The notes: a model not told the origin generated them from the sequence alone. A DNA stretch of 64,000 nt from Gymnopilus junonius (GCA_015501075.1 JADNYJ010000072.1:123671-187670), one strand, 5' to 3'; positions 49,893 to 61,792 are shown, numbered from the stretch's first letter. Numbers and translations are program-made.

Positions 49893-50599
49893 GCTCACAA
49901 CGGATGTATGAAGATCCAGGAATTGAATGGTCGCTAGACGACCACAGGCAAGTTATTCCACCACTCAATTCATTTTATTTTTAGACACCTATGCATCAAC
50001 TAACAGGCGCTCGTCGATCTCTCGTTGTCGAGCTCCCTACTTAAAAAGGACTCTCTGAGTCATTTCTATCTCTTCATCTTTATCCCTTCGAAATTTTTAA
50101 AAGAAAATTTATTAGCTAGTTAGGTATAAAAACCTGTAGTAGCTAGCCTTTTCTTTAGCTCGTATTCGGAGGATTTAGCTCACCCTCACATTTACATTCT
50201 GCCCCGAGTTTGGCAGCAAGCAGAGTCGCAAGTTCAGACTCACATTTATTATTCAAATTCTCTATCTACCTATGGAATTGTTTGGGTAGCGACTGACGGA
50301 GTCACCGCCTTACTCTGCCCTTGGGATTTCCCCTCGTCTTATACCGTTCCCACACAGAACGGGTTGTTTACAGCGCCCTTCCTGAGCAATTGACATGAGA
50401 AAGAGCTGTAGCCTGTAGAGAAAATGCAGCACCCACCGCCAGTGGCATTTTTACAAGTTTGCTGCAAAAGAGGAGTTAAGTCAGGTATCTTCAATGTAAG
50501 GGCGGAATATAGATGTACGCACCTTTGTACGAGCCATTTAGGGTTCAAAATATGGTGGCTGCACACAAAAAAGATCTCGTTTCTATCTTCAGTCCGTCC
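49893..50599. other. No supported gene
   Basis: AT-rich intergenic sequence; short frames only. Confidence 0.5.
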
Positions 50600-50740
50600 A
50601 CAACTCCCAACGAACTGGTAGGCCGGGATATCTGAGTTTAAATCCCCGTAGCGCGCGTTTCCCACACTTTTTGGCTGAGGCAAACGACTTTGGAATAGTA
50701 AAATTCGACCAACCCTAAACTCTCACCCGCCTCATTCTTT
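50600..50740 (-). repeat. Inverted repeat flanking helicase, left copy
   Basis: On the minus strand it shares AGTTTAGGGTTGGTC and GCGCTACGGGGATTTAAACT in the same order with 52125-52186 on the plus strand. The block includes a run resembling a Pol III B-box (GTTTAAATCCC). Confidence 0.55.
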
Positions 50741-51118
50741 ATGATTCCCAAGACCGCCGCCGAGATTCTTGCTGCTGAAAGGCCGCCACCTCCTAAGGCA
50801 CCTAGGAAAAGACGCGCACCGAAACAGCCACCGCCATTCAGTGCCCAAATGTCAGAATTTTCCGCCACGGAACCTATTTCAAATGCTACGGAACAACCAA
50901 AACACCAAAATCACAACCGCTTTTCTCTTTTGGTTCCACCTGACTTGTGGAGGGGTTTATATTCGAGCCCCCTGTGTCTTCAGAATCTTTTGAAGGCTCT
51001 CACAAACTGGCTTTGGGCAGGGATAGCGAGGGCGTGAGGGGTCTTAATGAGGATTTAGAGAATATGTTCAGGGTTTTCTTTCCTGTCTTTAATCGGTATA
51101 TTCCAATCAATATTTCCT

Positions 51119-52020
51119 TTAGCTTCTTACATTCGCTTCATCCGAGTTATCATGAAAGATGAGTGTCTTTGGCAGATGGAAGTCAGTGGGATATGGGGTA
51201 GGAATGAGGAAGTTCAGATTCTGGATGTCCGATAGCTTGTTAACAATTTGGTGAGTAGCGTAAGTGATATTAGGTCGATTACTTGAAAGCTTTATTGAGT
51301 AAAGTTTTGATTTGTCAAAGAGCAAGCACTTAATGATAGCTTTTTTGATATGTTCTGGTTGCATTCCAGAGAGAGCCTGCACAACAACGTTCTTTCCAAG
51401 TTTAATGCGAAATTCACCAAGTCTTCCCCATGCTGGATGGAAGGCAGGTAAATCGTAGTGCTCAAGCCCAGTGCTAGGCATATGCCCATTGTTCATAAAG
51501 AGTTGTTCCGGCTGAACGAGAAGAGCCGAGTAACCTCCGTTTGTGATGCTCTGGGTCATGAAGAGGGTTATGACAGTAAGTATACAGTATTGTTCTTGAG
51601 GCAAACCTTCCAGAGATCCTGGTCATGGGGTGTGTCCTCATTTATAGCAACAGCCTTGACATGATAGTGCTCAAATTCAAGGACTTGAACAATTTGCAAT
51701 TGCTTGAGAGGATAAAATATAACAGAAATAGTCCTTGGAGATAGCAGACAGGGTAGAATCATGCAGAGAGTTTTGCCCTTTCCAGTACCAACGTCGATTA
51801 AAGAGTCTTGTCCAGACATTGTCACTATTATTGCACACAGTTGAAATTCCCGAGGTATCATACAAGACCCAGATATAGTCCAGAGCAAAAGACAGCTTCG
51901 AATACCAACATGGAGTTGCTTTTCGTCGAATACAGACCAGAATTCCTGGGCAGGAGCGAGTTCAGCTGGCAGATTGCGTATATTTTCGATTGCTTCACGT
52001 AGAGAATCTGTGGTAGGGTC
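51119..52020 (-). pseudogene. RecQ-type DNA helicase, truncated and missing DEAH segment
   Basis: Minus-strand frame with the motif I / Walker A region of a RecQ-like helicase (MSGQDSLIDVGTGKGKTLCM), then LPCLLSPRTISVIFYPLKQL. An intron (51605-51549, GTTTGC...CCCAG) leads to YSALLVQPEQLFMNNGH, then LPAFHPAWGRLGEFR, VVVQALSGMQPEHIKKAI, SNRPNITYATHQIV and PKTLIFHDNSDEA. Between MNNGHMP and LEHYDLPAFHP the family normally has a stretch with the DEAH box; here the two blocks are almost joined, so motif II is deleted. The protein also ends before the second helicase domain, and no start is evident. Helicases of this kind are spread with transposons in mushroom genomes. Confidence 0.7.
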
Positions 52021-52109
52021 AATAACAACGTCTTCTCATAAGCTATACGCCTTACGGCGCGCCGAATGCGCGCGGACTGTACGAGGGAAGACGCGACGCG
52101 ACGCGCCTG

Positions 52110-52200
52110 GCTGAGGCGAAGTTTAGGGTTGGTCAGATTTAATGGTTCTTAGAAATACTTGGAAGAATGAGCGCTACGGGGATTTAAACTCATATACCCC
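52110..52200 (+). repeat. Inverted repeat flanking helicase, right copy
   Basis: Counterpart of 50600-50740 in opposite orientation. Followed by a self-complementary stretch (CTGTCTATCGACAG and CTTCATAGACAG). Confidence 0.55.
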
Positions 52201-52443
52201 AGTCTGTCTATCGACAGATTACAGCTTGCTGTCCTTCATAGACAGATCGGCCTCCGGTCTAACGAATTGGCAGGGGAAATGCCATTAAGTATGTGAGGCA
52301 GGTAACGTGATGAAGCACCGCAAAAGTTTGAGACCACATCATGTGATGAATGAATGGCTGAGTGTGACTCAATGTCATACCCTGTCACACTTACACTTCA
52401 TTTTGATCTGCATCTGCCTTTTCCTTCACCTCGCAATACTACT

Positions 52444-55400
52444 ATGTCTGCAAGCCCAACCAATTCCTCTCATCTTAATTTGGGGATTTTAAACAGCCCT
52501 ATAAAATTTCCCACTGGTTCTCCGATGCGCGTAATCTCGGATCAACTCAGAAATGGGCCTTGGACCACCCAGGCGTTGCTTTCAACCCATACACTTACTG
52601 AGCTTTTGCCCTCTGATCACAGTTTTGCGGTACGTAAAGTTTTAAAATTGAAATATGTAAATTTAGACATGCCATTAGCCCTTCTTGAAGAAATTGAACG
52701 CTTTTGAGGAGGCCCTTCTCACATCTAGCCGTCCCGAAGCCAAAGAACAGCGGAGAGCAGTCCAGCTCTCCCTTTCAGAATCCAACACCTTAGGTGCTGC
52801 AACTTCTCGTGTTTCTGATGGAGACAACGCATATTGGGGACTAAGGGCTGAAATAACCATGGTTTATCGCCTTGCTGACATCCTGCACAATATCTTCTCA
52901 CCTGACAAAAGCAAAGCTCCCATCCGACCTGGGACACAACAGCCACTAGGCCGGGTACGCATTTTATTCCAAGTAATTTACAAAAGGCTGAAATTCTAGT
53001 GAATCAGAATTGGAAGACTCTGGAAGACTGGCCACTATTGCTTACATCGCTTCCCGATTTAGTCGGAAAAACATTGGCAGAGATCTCCTCCCTGGATGTA
53101 GAAGACAGCACTGACAATCAAGATTACCTCCTCCGATGGAGTCGCTTCTGCACAACGAAAAGGAAGGGTTTGAAGATCCTTTCAAACTTCATTGACGTGG
53201 CTAGCATCATTGCTGGATTTAATAAGCCAGATGAAGAAGGCGCGCTGTTAAAGCGAGGTAACAGATCTAATAGCTTGTGTGTTACATATTAATTCCTATT
53301 CTCTGAAATTAATGTTTCTTCATTGCAGAGACTCGGTTGAAGCGGATAAAGCAGATCAACAAAGGCGATTGATTCTCCTTCACGCATTATTCATCAGCCC
53401 GCTCTGCCTATTTCAAGCGAACAAGACGGCATTCACCACAGGCAAACATGCCCTGATTCAGGCAGGTGTCTTTTTTCATTGAGAGTCATGAGCTGATTGA
53501 TTTTTTTCAAAGGCTTTTGAGAGTCTAGGCAACGAAAAACCCCCTCTTATTGTAGAAGTTGAACAAATACTCTGGCTACTCATTCTCAAACTGTCATCAA
53601 GGGAACTGAAGCCTTCAGATTTCTTGGCCAGCTTATTGAAAGCCCTCCCAGTGGAGAAGGTGCAAAAATGTACACCTGACGTTAGGCAGTGGTTCATCAG
53701 AGGTAATTCCATTATAGCTTTGTCTTTCTATAGTAATTTCACAAGCCACAGGATCTCATCCCATTCCTGAAATTGGACTCGGTCAATCAGAGCCCAGCAA
53801 TGGTAAAGGTCACCCTTATTTTATCTCCACTATCACTGTCTCACTTGAGTGCATCCTGGCCAATACAGCCTCAACTACCACCATGTCTAATGCAAAGTCA
53901 TTCTCAAATAGACAAAGAAAGTCAGCTGAATCAGAGAATTCCATCGGACTAGCCCAGGCGCTCAACGCAGCATTTAATGCCAATGCAATGGAGAGCGGTG
54001 ACCATATTTCTCCAAGTTCTCCTGTCGTTGAAGAGATGGAAACTGACGCTCAGACCACCAGCTTCAGAGGTGCGGCTCTTTTTTCTGGTAGGTAGCCTAT
54101 AAATGGTCTGACCCCTTTGAAAAATGTGCAGTTTCAGAGCAGGGAGACTCATCTGATGAGAAGGAAGTTGAGGATGAGGTTCTCGGTGCCCAAATGGACC
54201 TCAACCAAGAATGCCTCCCTATGAATGACCAAGTTATTTACTTAACAGCAGCTTCAGGCCAGACCACAACAACAGGAAATGCACCTCCTCAGCCATCAAA
54301 TACACCTCCAGTGGGCAATGCTTCAGTTCGACCCATTTTAGCCCCCACTCCCTCCCATCCAAAGCGAATTACAGATGGTGCTCCTTCCAGCTCACCTTCC
54401 CAAAATGAGAGTTCAGCGAAGTCGACCTCTATCACCCCTTCCAACGGCGCAAAGCTCTCATCAAGAAAGCGCTCCTCTGGGAGGCGAGCTGACGCTCCTT
54501 CCGCGCCACCCTCCGACGACAAGAGTTCAGACAATTCCAATGAAAGGTCTACCTCTGTCGCCTCTTCCAACGGCGCAAAGCTCTCATCAAGAAAGCGCTC
54601 CTCTGGGAGGCGAGCTGACGCTCCTTCCGCGCCACCCTCCGACAATGAGAGTTCAGAGAGTTCAGATGATTCCAATGCGAAGTCAACCCCTATCGGCCCC
54701 TCCAATGGCGCAAAGGTCTCATCAAGAGAGCACTTTTCCAGGAATTCCACCAAGGGTCCCTCACTTTCCTCTTTGAAGCCTTCCAAGCCAGCTCTTGCAT
54801 TTTCCAAACAGCCTCCCAGGACAGGTGCAGTGAGAAAGAAAACCCCAAGGTCTGCAGAATTGCGGGCCCAGATTGTTGGATTGGCCAGCAAGAAGAGAGA
54901 GGTGATTGACCTCACAAAGGCTGAGGTGATTGACCTGACAATGGATTTGGAGAAGGTTTGTTTTGAGCTTGGCTGAAATTATTTTGTAGTGGGAAAGGGG
55001 TCACTAACTGTTTAACAACCTCTTTAGGACCTTCCGCGACCAAATGATCTTCCTAAGGGTAACTTCAAAGTGGTGAGTTGATTCCTGCAGAAAAATAGCC
55101 TGTTTCCCTTTGAAATTCAACTTCTGTTGAAGCTGCGTGGGCCTGAGATAAAAATACGTGGTGCGAAAGAAAATGGAGATGTGAAAGTTACGCCTCGCTT
55201 CCATGTAAGTTGATGATTTTGCTTTCAGCACTTTCTTTAACCATTTCCCCAGTTTCAAAACAATTTGGATGCTTTCATGAATATCATCAAAGTAGCGCAG
55301 GCCGTTCAGGATTCTGATGAACCAGGGGGAGTGAAAATATTATCCAAGGAGGAGTTTGAGCATAGCTCAACAAAGGAGCTCCAGGACATTTTCTCGACGC

Positions 55401-57039
55401 ATAACCTGCTAATAACAGGCAATAAAGCTGCGAATAAATACCCTCACTTTGGCGCCGAAGAAATAGGGAAGCTATTTAGACGTACTCAAGCGATAGAGGT
55501 CAATGGTAATCACTTTCTTAATGAAGGATGAATGCTTCGAGTGCTGATCACATATGCTTGACAGACATGAGCGTGGATATATATGATGAAAGGTCGAATG
55601 CCGACGTGGGGACAAAGAGGCTCAGGTTAGTCAACCGAGCGGAAATCCTTCATCAGTTCAATCAGCCCGATGGAAAGGCGTTGAATGCCCTTAGCATCGC
55701 AGCTGTAAACAGGGTCCACTTACCCTTCCAGCTAAGCTCAGACAACCATGCATGGCAGATGACGGTGGGGCTTCCATTGTGCAAAGGCACGGAGCCTGAA
55801 CTGGTCCACGAGTTCCATTTTTCTTTGGTGGCAACCGCGGGTGCTCACAGTGACTGGCATTGCGATGCTGAAGGCGTCGCAACCATGATAGAGATTAAAA
55901 ATGAAGAAGGAAAAAAGCTGTGGGTTATAGCAACACCACCCAAATCTAACCCAGACTTCGCTAACATCGACACTTTTCTGGGGGACCTGGACGTCGGCCA
56001 GGTGAACGATGACAGATGGAGCATGGTTGTCATTCCCCTAACCGCTGGAGATATGCTGTGAGTCGTAACCAACCTCAATTTTGATCAAAACTCAGTCTTT
56101 GAAGCTTGATGCGGCCAAATACACCACATTATGTCTTTACACCTACGCCCACCATTGCTCATGGTGGTCATTTCTTGGCCACCTCAACCATAAGGCAAAC
56201 GTGTTACGGGCTCATACACACCACACTTTCTGGTCACCTCATTACAAACACCACTCACGCAGAAAAATGTAGAAAGCTCCTTGGACGTTTGGTTTCTTTT
56301 TATCATGAAGAACTCCTAGAGGTTACTGCCGATCCAACTCCCGGTGCGCCATAAAATTATACCTGAAATTTTAGACTACTGATGATACATAGACCACCAC
56401 CTCATAGAAATTGGAACAAAAAAAGGACTAATTGACTTCCTCACCCTTTACAATGCCGTCACCCTTTTCCCGGTCTTCTCAGCCATTTCGAGCAATGAGC
56501 GCGATATTCGTGAACCCCTGAAAGACCAACATAACTGGGAATTATCACAGAATAACTGCGCGGAGATCCTCTCCTGGTTCCAAGAACGCTACGATGTGTC
56601 TATGGGTTCCATGATGGTTCCCCCAAGCGAAATTCGGACACAATATCTCTCTGGTCAAATCAGAGCGATCCTGCGCTATCAAGAAAAACTGGATGCAAGC
56701 GATTACGACACAAATGCGACAAATGCGCCAAATGCTACCAAGGTGCTCAAGGGCATGCAGAGCCGGCTTGCCATGCTGGTCGAGCTGATCGAAGGATTCC
56801 TTGAGGACGGAGCGTCACATGTAGCCGCATACCGCCGGGCACTAATAGAGGATCCAGAAGACCCATATTTGAAAAGCTTTGCTTGGTCTGAAGACATGGG
56901 ATTAAATGTCTCCTTGAAGAAAAAGCTGAAAGGTACGTGCTTGAGACTCCCAAATATAAGTCTCTCACTATATCATTCAGGTCGTCACTCTACGGAGCAT
57001 AATATGCAACGGTCGGAAAAAAGGGCTCGTGGGGCCTGA
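52444..57039 (+). CDS. JmjC-domain protein with tandem SUMO-interacting motifs
   Basis: Fifteen exons in phase: 52444-52629, 52679-52954, 53008-53257, 53331-53461, 53513-53702, 53752-53802, 53869-54069, 54132-54955, 55028-55072, 55133-55204, 55253-55505, 55565-56057, 56105-56343, 56393-56932 and 56981-57039, giving 1269 residues. One donor (53462) is GC. The JmjC-like core lies at about residues 880-1030: SDWHCDAEGVATMI with His925 and Asp927, the strand GKKLWVIA, and LMRPNTPHYVFTP with His999, then HGGHFLATSTI. These would bind Fe(II) for a 2-oxoglutarate oxygenase. Residues about 500-640 hold tandem Ser/Arg-rich repeats (SSRKRSSGRRADAPSAPPSD twice, a third diverged), and residues 686-698 hold two VIDLT motifs, as in SUMO binding. 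No frame break. A chromatin or transposon-linked role is inferred. Confidence 0.8.
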
Positions 57040-58303
57040 AATTCAGGGCCTGTGAGGCCGCCTTTGTCGAGCTTTCGCCCAACATTACGCCAGCATTCGC
57101 ATTCCAAACATATATTCATATTTATTACTGTGTACTCCCATTTTTTATTTCAATGATTTGTTCGTGAAACAATGCCTGCATTTTCAACCAGAGAGGCCCA
57201 ACACGTTAGAAAATGATCTCAAAGACTATAATTAATTTGGTATTCCCGAGGAACTGAATGCAAAAACTACACTCCCTCCTCTGATACGGAGTGCATGCAG
57301 GGAATTTGCCAATCTTTATGCTGTGGATGTCCAACAATTATTTAGCGCCCAGTGCAGCTCGGTTTCTCAGCAGTTCCTGTATTTGTGGGGGGCTAGTTGC
57401 AAGACGCCGTCAGTTAGACTTAACGTGTGGCGCGTGGAATGATGGCTCCAGTCGACATGTCGTTGGAGTGCTACCGCTGATTCATACTAACGCCTGTTGG
57501 AAGAAAATCACTGGAGGTATTTCTGGGTAGAAGATGCCTTCTTCACTTAGTCAGTTTTTAGAAGACCCCAGAAACATTTTACCTATTCGAACCGACAAAC
57601 TGCTAGAGTTTCTCTCACAACCTCTGGTGGGTGTCAAATATATTTAGTGCAAAAGAAAAAAAAAAGAATTAGATGAAGAGAAAACTACGAATGCTCATTC
57701 AGATTAGGCATTTGAAATGCAGTAAGGTGCGTCGAGTTCGGAACGAGTCCTGTATTTGACTCGGTGGCAAACTCCATTTGCTAGAGGTCCAGAAGCATAG
57801 TTTAGAGTTGATAAAATCGAAGTAAATCGAAAATATAAATGCTCAGATGATAATAGAGCTTCTTAGCCAGTAAATGGGTGCTAAATTCGATTGTTAGCCA
57901 CTGTACAAAGGTTTGAAGTATTTATACTGTAGCTAGAATATAAAAACGAGTTGGATTTGAAACAGGAGAGTAGGAGAAAAGCTATGAAAAGGTGAATAAA
58001 ATATGATATGGACCTGTGCTTGCTGCGCAAGAGGGCACCGTATCAATTATTATGCTCCGAAATGAAATAGAGAGGTCACGGGTATGGTACAAATCAAAAA
58101 TGTGTGCTATGCAGACAGGAACAAAGGTATAAAACTACGGAAAATGGACCAAGAACTCAGTCAGTACATATTTGGAAATTGATGGAGGGTAGCGCATCGA
58201 TGAGCTGTGATGATTAAAATCTCCATGTTACAGACCCAAACTGAGGGTCTCCCTCACACATTATCTAAGTAAAATATTTACAGAAGCTCCAGCTAATGCT
58301 ACG
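57040..58303. other. Region between convergent genes, one open stretch
   Basis: 57250-57440 on the plus strand is open without an ATG and looks coding in places (LIRSACREFANLYAVDVQQL). It could be a gene fragment. The rest is AT-rich. It holds the second copy of TGAGGGTCTCCCTCA at 58242-58256. Confidence 0.35.
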
Positions 58304-60636
58304 TCAGTCGAAGGTGGTAAGCATAGATACTACTTCATTCATCTCCTCCATGTTGACGTCGACAGTGTGGACTTGCTGGGAAAATGCCAGGTTCACTTGC
58401 TCAGCCGAGCTGATGGAGCCCGACATCCCGGCATTCCTGGCCTCAGTCAAAGTGTTGAAGCCCATTTCAGACCCATGGTACATGCTTGCTTGGTTGAAAA
58501 ACACCAGGCTTCCTCTTCCTTCGTCTCCTTCTCCGCCAAGAGGTGTCGAGTTTTCGGGAGTGGGCTTCTCACCATCAGTCAGAACGAACCTGATATCTAA
58601 AAGAGGCAATGAGCTTGAGACTTAGCTGCAAGAAAAGGCGTCACTCACCTTCAACATCAATATTAAAATGATATAAGAGAGAGGAGGGGTAGAGGAAGAC
58701 CACCCACGGAGGGAGCTCTACCACGACGCCCGCCTCCCAAAGGACGAGCCAAGCTTTCTTCTGGTGGTTGAAAGCTTTGCCTTCCAAAAGAAGTCAGTGT
58801 CTGAGATGAAAAAGTTCCATTTGATTTGCTTACCCGGGATGACGTAGACCACGATAGCGCAGATGCCTATGATATTCTTTGCGTCTGCATGGGGGGAGGT
58901 GAAGATGCGCTTCTGCCCAGAGAACATGCCATTGATGCAGAAGTTCCAATAGAGGCCAAAGAGAGGCTTGATGTCATTCCTCTCCTTGTGCCATAGCGCA
59001 GATTTTATGGCACGAAGGGCAACACCAGGGAAAATGGTGATGATGAGCCTAGACACTAGCTGGCTGAAGGAAGGTGAGCTGCATCGATAGCACAAACCTG
59101 GCTAGACACTGACCTCAGCCTCTGAATAATGGGGCTTTCACAGAATTTCTTTACCGCGTCCACATTCTGGATGTGGAACTGAGTCAAAGTTGGTGCCTGT
59201 GAAGGTGAAAATCGTTTCAGCCTGCTGGGTCCGTAGCCCAAGAAAGCAGTTACCTTGGTGTACTGTTGGTGGTGGCCAATGACGCAGGGGAAATGCGGGC
59301 CACGGGACCCATTCGCATGCTCAGCAGCCAGCTTGGGGTTGTCAAGGTGTGGTCGGAGTACACTTTCAATGGCGGAGTGCAGAGCGTCGGCGTTGTCTTT
59401 GATCCAGTCGAACTGGGTCGTTCGATACCCAAATGTTCTTAGCTCCCTGTCGATGAGAAGGGCTGGTTTCGGCTTAGACCTGAGAGAAATGAGCATCCTG
59501 TTTCGGAAATGTTTGGAAGGGGAGCACTCACAGGCTGTAAGAGATTGGGTAGAATTGCTCACCCAGGATCTGCTTAATTCTCCCCGACTTCCATAACAAG
59601 GTTATCTCCTTCCTGCTCTGAACAGACGGAGCCCTGCCGTGCCAGCCAGTCGATACGTAGGATCCATCTTCAACAGTGCTGAACTTCTGACTGATGTGAA
59701 GAGCTCCAGTCTGGTAGGCTCTCATGGCGAGAGATAGGTGTTTCGCTATGAAACCGTTCCCTTGGGCAAGCTCATTCACTGCCCTGGCTCGAACTCCGCC
59801 CCGTTTGCTGCGCTTAGGAGCAGATGCATTGCTTGGGGGCGGTTGGAGGGAGCTGACCTTTTCCAGAAAATCACGCATGATCGACGTGCCTTCAGTGCTC
59901 AAAAGAGCAGCAGCTCCCCCTCGAAGGTTGAAATTGTTGGCATCAGTCGGCTCATCTTCAACGCATACGCCTAGCTTCTTCGCCTCTTCGAAATAGACGG
60001 GGAGCGTACTCGATAGGGAAAACTCCGACCAGTAGGTCGAAGACGCATCCTTTTCCTCCTGTGAACTCTCCGCCGCCGTGCTCATCGCAGCTGGCTCCGC
60101 GACTCGCCTGTGTGTGGGCGAAGAGTCCTCCTGTGCGCTGCTTGCTCGGCCTGACTCAAGGCTGTCCACCGCCGGGCTCATCGCAGCTGGCTCCGCGACT
60201 CGCCTGTGTGTGGGCGAACAACCCACTGGCTTCTGTCGAGAGTCCTCAAGTGCAGCAGGCTCCGCACCGAGAATCCTCGTTTGAGGCCAGTTGAGGCAGG
60301 GAGGGTCGGGTTTTGACGCCTCATGAGCACCAACTCCAGAGCTCTCAGGTGCAGCTGGCTCCGCACCGAGTTCTCTGGAGGACTGGACTGCCAACGCAGC
60401 AGATTCGGAGGGGAGATGGCCGCGACGCAGAGCAAGGGCGTAAGCTGCAGTGGACACAGTTCTCACAGCCCTAGTCCGAAGGGGGTACCGGCAGGCTGAG
60501 TTGCTGGGTTCGACGAGCATTTCTGGGGCATCGTAGGGACGCATTCGCACCCCAGAGGAGAAGACGTTGGCTGTCACGACAATGAGAAACTGCCGTCTTG
60601 AAAGCCACGCAAAGACTTACGTGGCACTTTAGGCAT
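58304..60636 (-). CDS. TET/JBP-like 2-oxoglutarate/Fe(II) dioxygenase
   Basis: Seven exons on the minus strand: 60636-60621, 60570-59532, 59479-59254, 59196-59114, 59063-58834, 58780-58649 and 58596-58304, in phase, 672 residues. The N-terminal half is disordered and contains repeated SPTHRRVAEPAAMS and LGAEPAA units. The C-terminal half fits a double-stranded beta-helix oxygenase: FTSPHADAKNIIGICAIVVY with His512 and Asp514, AWLVLWEAGVVVELPPWVVF, and LLYHFNIDVEDIRF with His569 and Arg578. The HxD...H...R spacing (about 57 residues) is that of the family, and the ELPPW/YPSSLLYH block resembles fungal TET/JBP proteins, which oxidise 5-methylcytosine or thymine in other lineages. The short first exon was accepted because it restores phase. 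No breaks. The substrate is inference. Confidence 0.7.
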
Positions 60637-61113
60637 TTCGACGCGACTAAACGGTGGGCAGTTGAAAACGACAATGAGAGGGCCTGAGACAGTGAGACAG
60701 AGAGATGAGAAAGTAGCAGGCTGACGTCGAACGACAGTACTGCCACGAAAACCAGAGCCTAGCAAAGTTCAAACACGAGAAAAAGGCTTCCAAAACGGGA
60801 CGCGGCGCGGCACTGTGCGGCAGAAGATGTTGCCAAATATAAACAACGCGATCACGTCCTGACTTGGAAATTACGATCGAGAAGACGTCTTCTTACTCTC
60901 TCCTCACCCTCCTCTACCCTGGTAATCCTCGAACGCCGCACCCGTAGACGCAGTGCCTTCTTTGAAAGGAGGTCTGCTTCTCTCTTCCCCCACCTACTGC
61001 TCCCACTCAACTCTCTCCTGGCAGTCCTGGAACGACGCTTTAGTAGTCACAGTACCTTTCTTTGAAAGAAGGTCTTTGCAGCCCTACACTATCACATAAA
61101 TACTGTCATTACT
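60637..61113. promoter_or_regulatory. Shared divergent promoter with imperfect tandem repeat
   Basis: This 477-base interval separates the divergent starts at 60636 and 61114. It contains two related units (about 60919-60980 and 61018-61080) with CCTGG, AATCCTCGAACG / AGTCCTGGAACG, and TTCTTTGAAAG.AGGTCT in the same order. Confidence 0.45.
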
Positions 61114-61792
61114 ATGTCTGCAGTAGCTTCAAGTACGCGTTACGACTCCTTGCCTCCTTCGTCCCAATCACTGACTACCTTTTTTGCCCTTAGCTGTCGA
61201 CGTATGTGCTAAGAAGACGTCGGAGGGAGATGGTATGAGCTTTTCATTCCCGAATCTAGCTACTTTCTGACTTACTTCCTTTTACTCTCAAGATCCACAA
61301 ACGTATTTCGACAACCGCGTCAAAGTTACCTCGAAGAACACCCACATTTACCGCTCCTTCTTCTCCAACAAAACTCCAGGAAACCGCCACGCCGCCACCG
61401 GGACAATTTGGTTCACCTCTCCCTACTATAGGGACGATGCCATTACTGCCCGCGCACTTAGCTCTTCTCGAGCCGATTTTCAGCACGTACTCGATGGTGC
61501 GGAGCTTTTTTATCGAGAAAATGAGGGCTGGAAATCCGTGCCTCAGGATCTCGTTGGGCAAAGTTTCACCAACATCCTACATCCTGGAGATAGTCGCTAC
61601 ACTGGATGCAAAGCGCCTGACTTGGAGGACTTGAGGTCTCTGAGTTCAGTGGAGTCCAAGAGAAAGAAGCGTACGGAGAAGCTAGGCTCCAGCGCTCACG
61701 CGTCGAAAATTGCGTGTCCAAGGCTCGATATCCAAACCCCCTTTGAAGCTCGACAACCAGGTTGGAAAATTTGGGGCATCCCCATCTGCTGA
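61114..61792 (+). CDS. Hypothetical protein, unrecognised
   Basis: Three exons, 61114-61132, 61194-61232 and 61293-61792, in phase, 185 residues. The last exon is coherent: YFDNRVKVTSKNTHIYRSFF, GTIWFTSPYYRDDAITARAL, LDGAELFYRENEGWKSVP, FTNILHPGD. After a Lys/Arg patch (SKRKKRTEK) the +1 frame also looks coding (QVGKFGASPSAEEDAGK) and leads to a donor at about 61808, so the true C-terminus may differ, or a frameshift may be present near 61740. It shares a promoter region with the TET/JBP-like gene. No family found. Confidence 0.5.

Noticed and set aside
52150..52260. Possible tRNA gene
   Set aside because: A B-box-like GTTTAAATCCC and self-complementary arms are present, but no seven-base acceptor stem or standard anticodon arm could be drawn.
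54289..54915. Long minus-strand ORF (208 codons)
   Set aside because: Antisense shadow of the repeat-rich JmjC exon.
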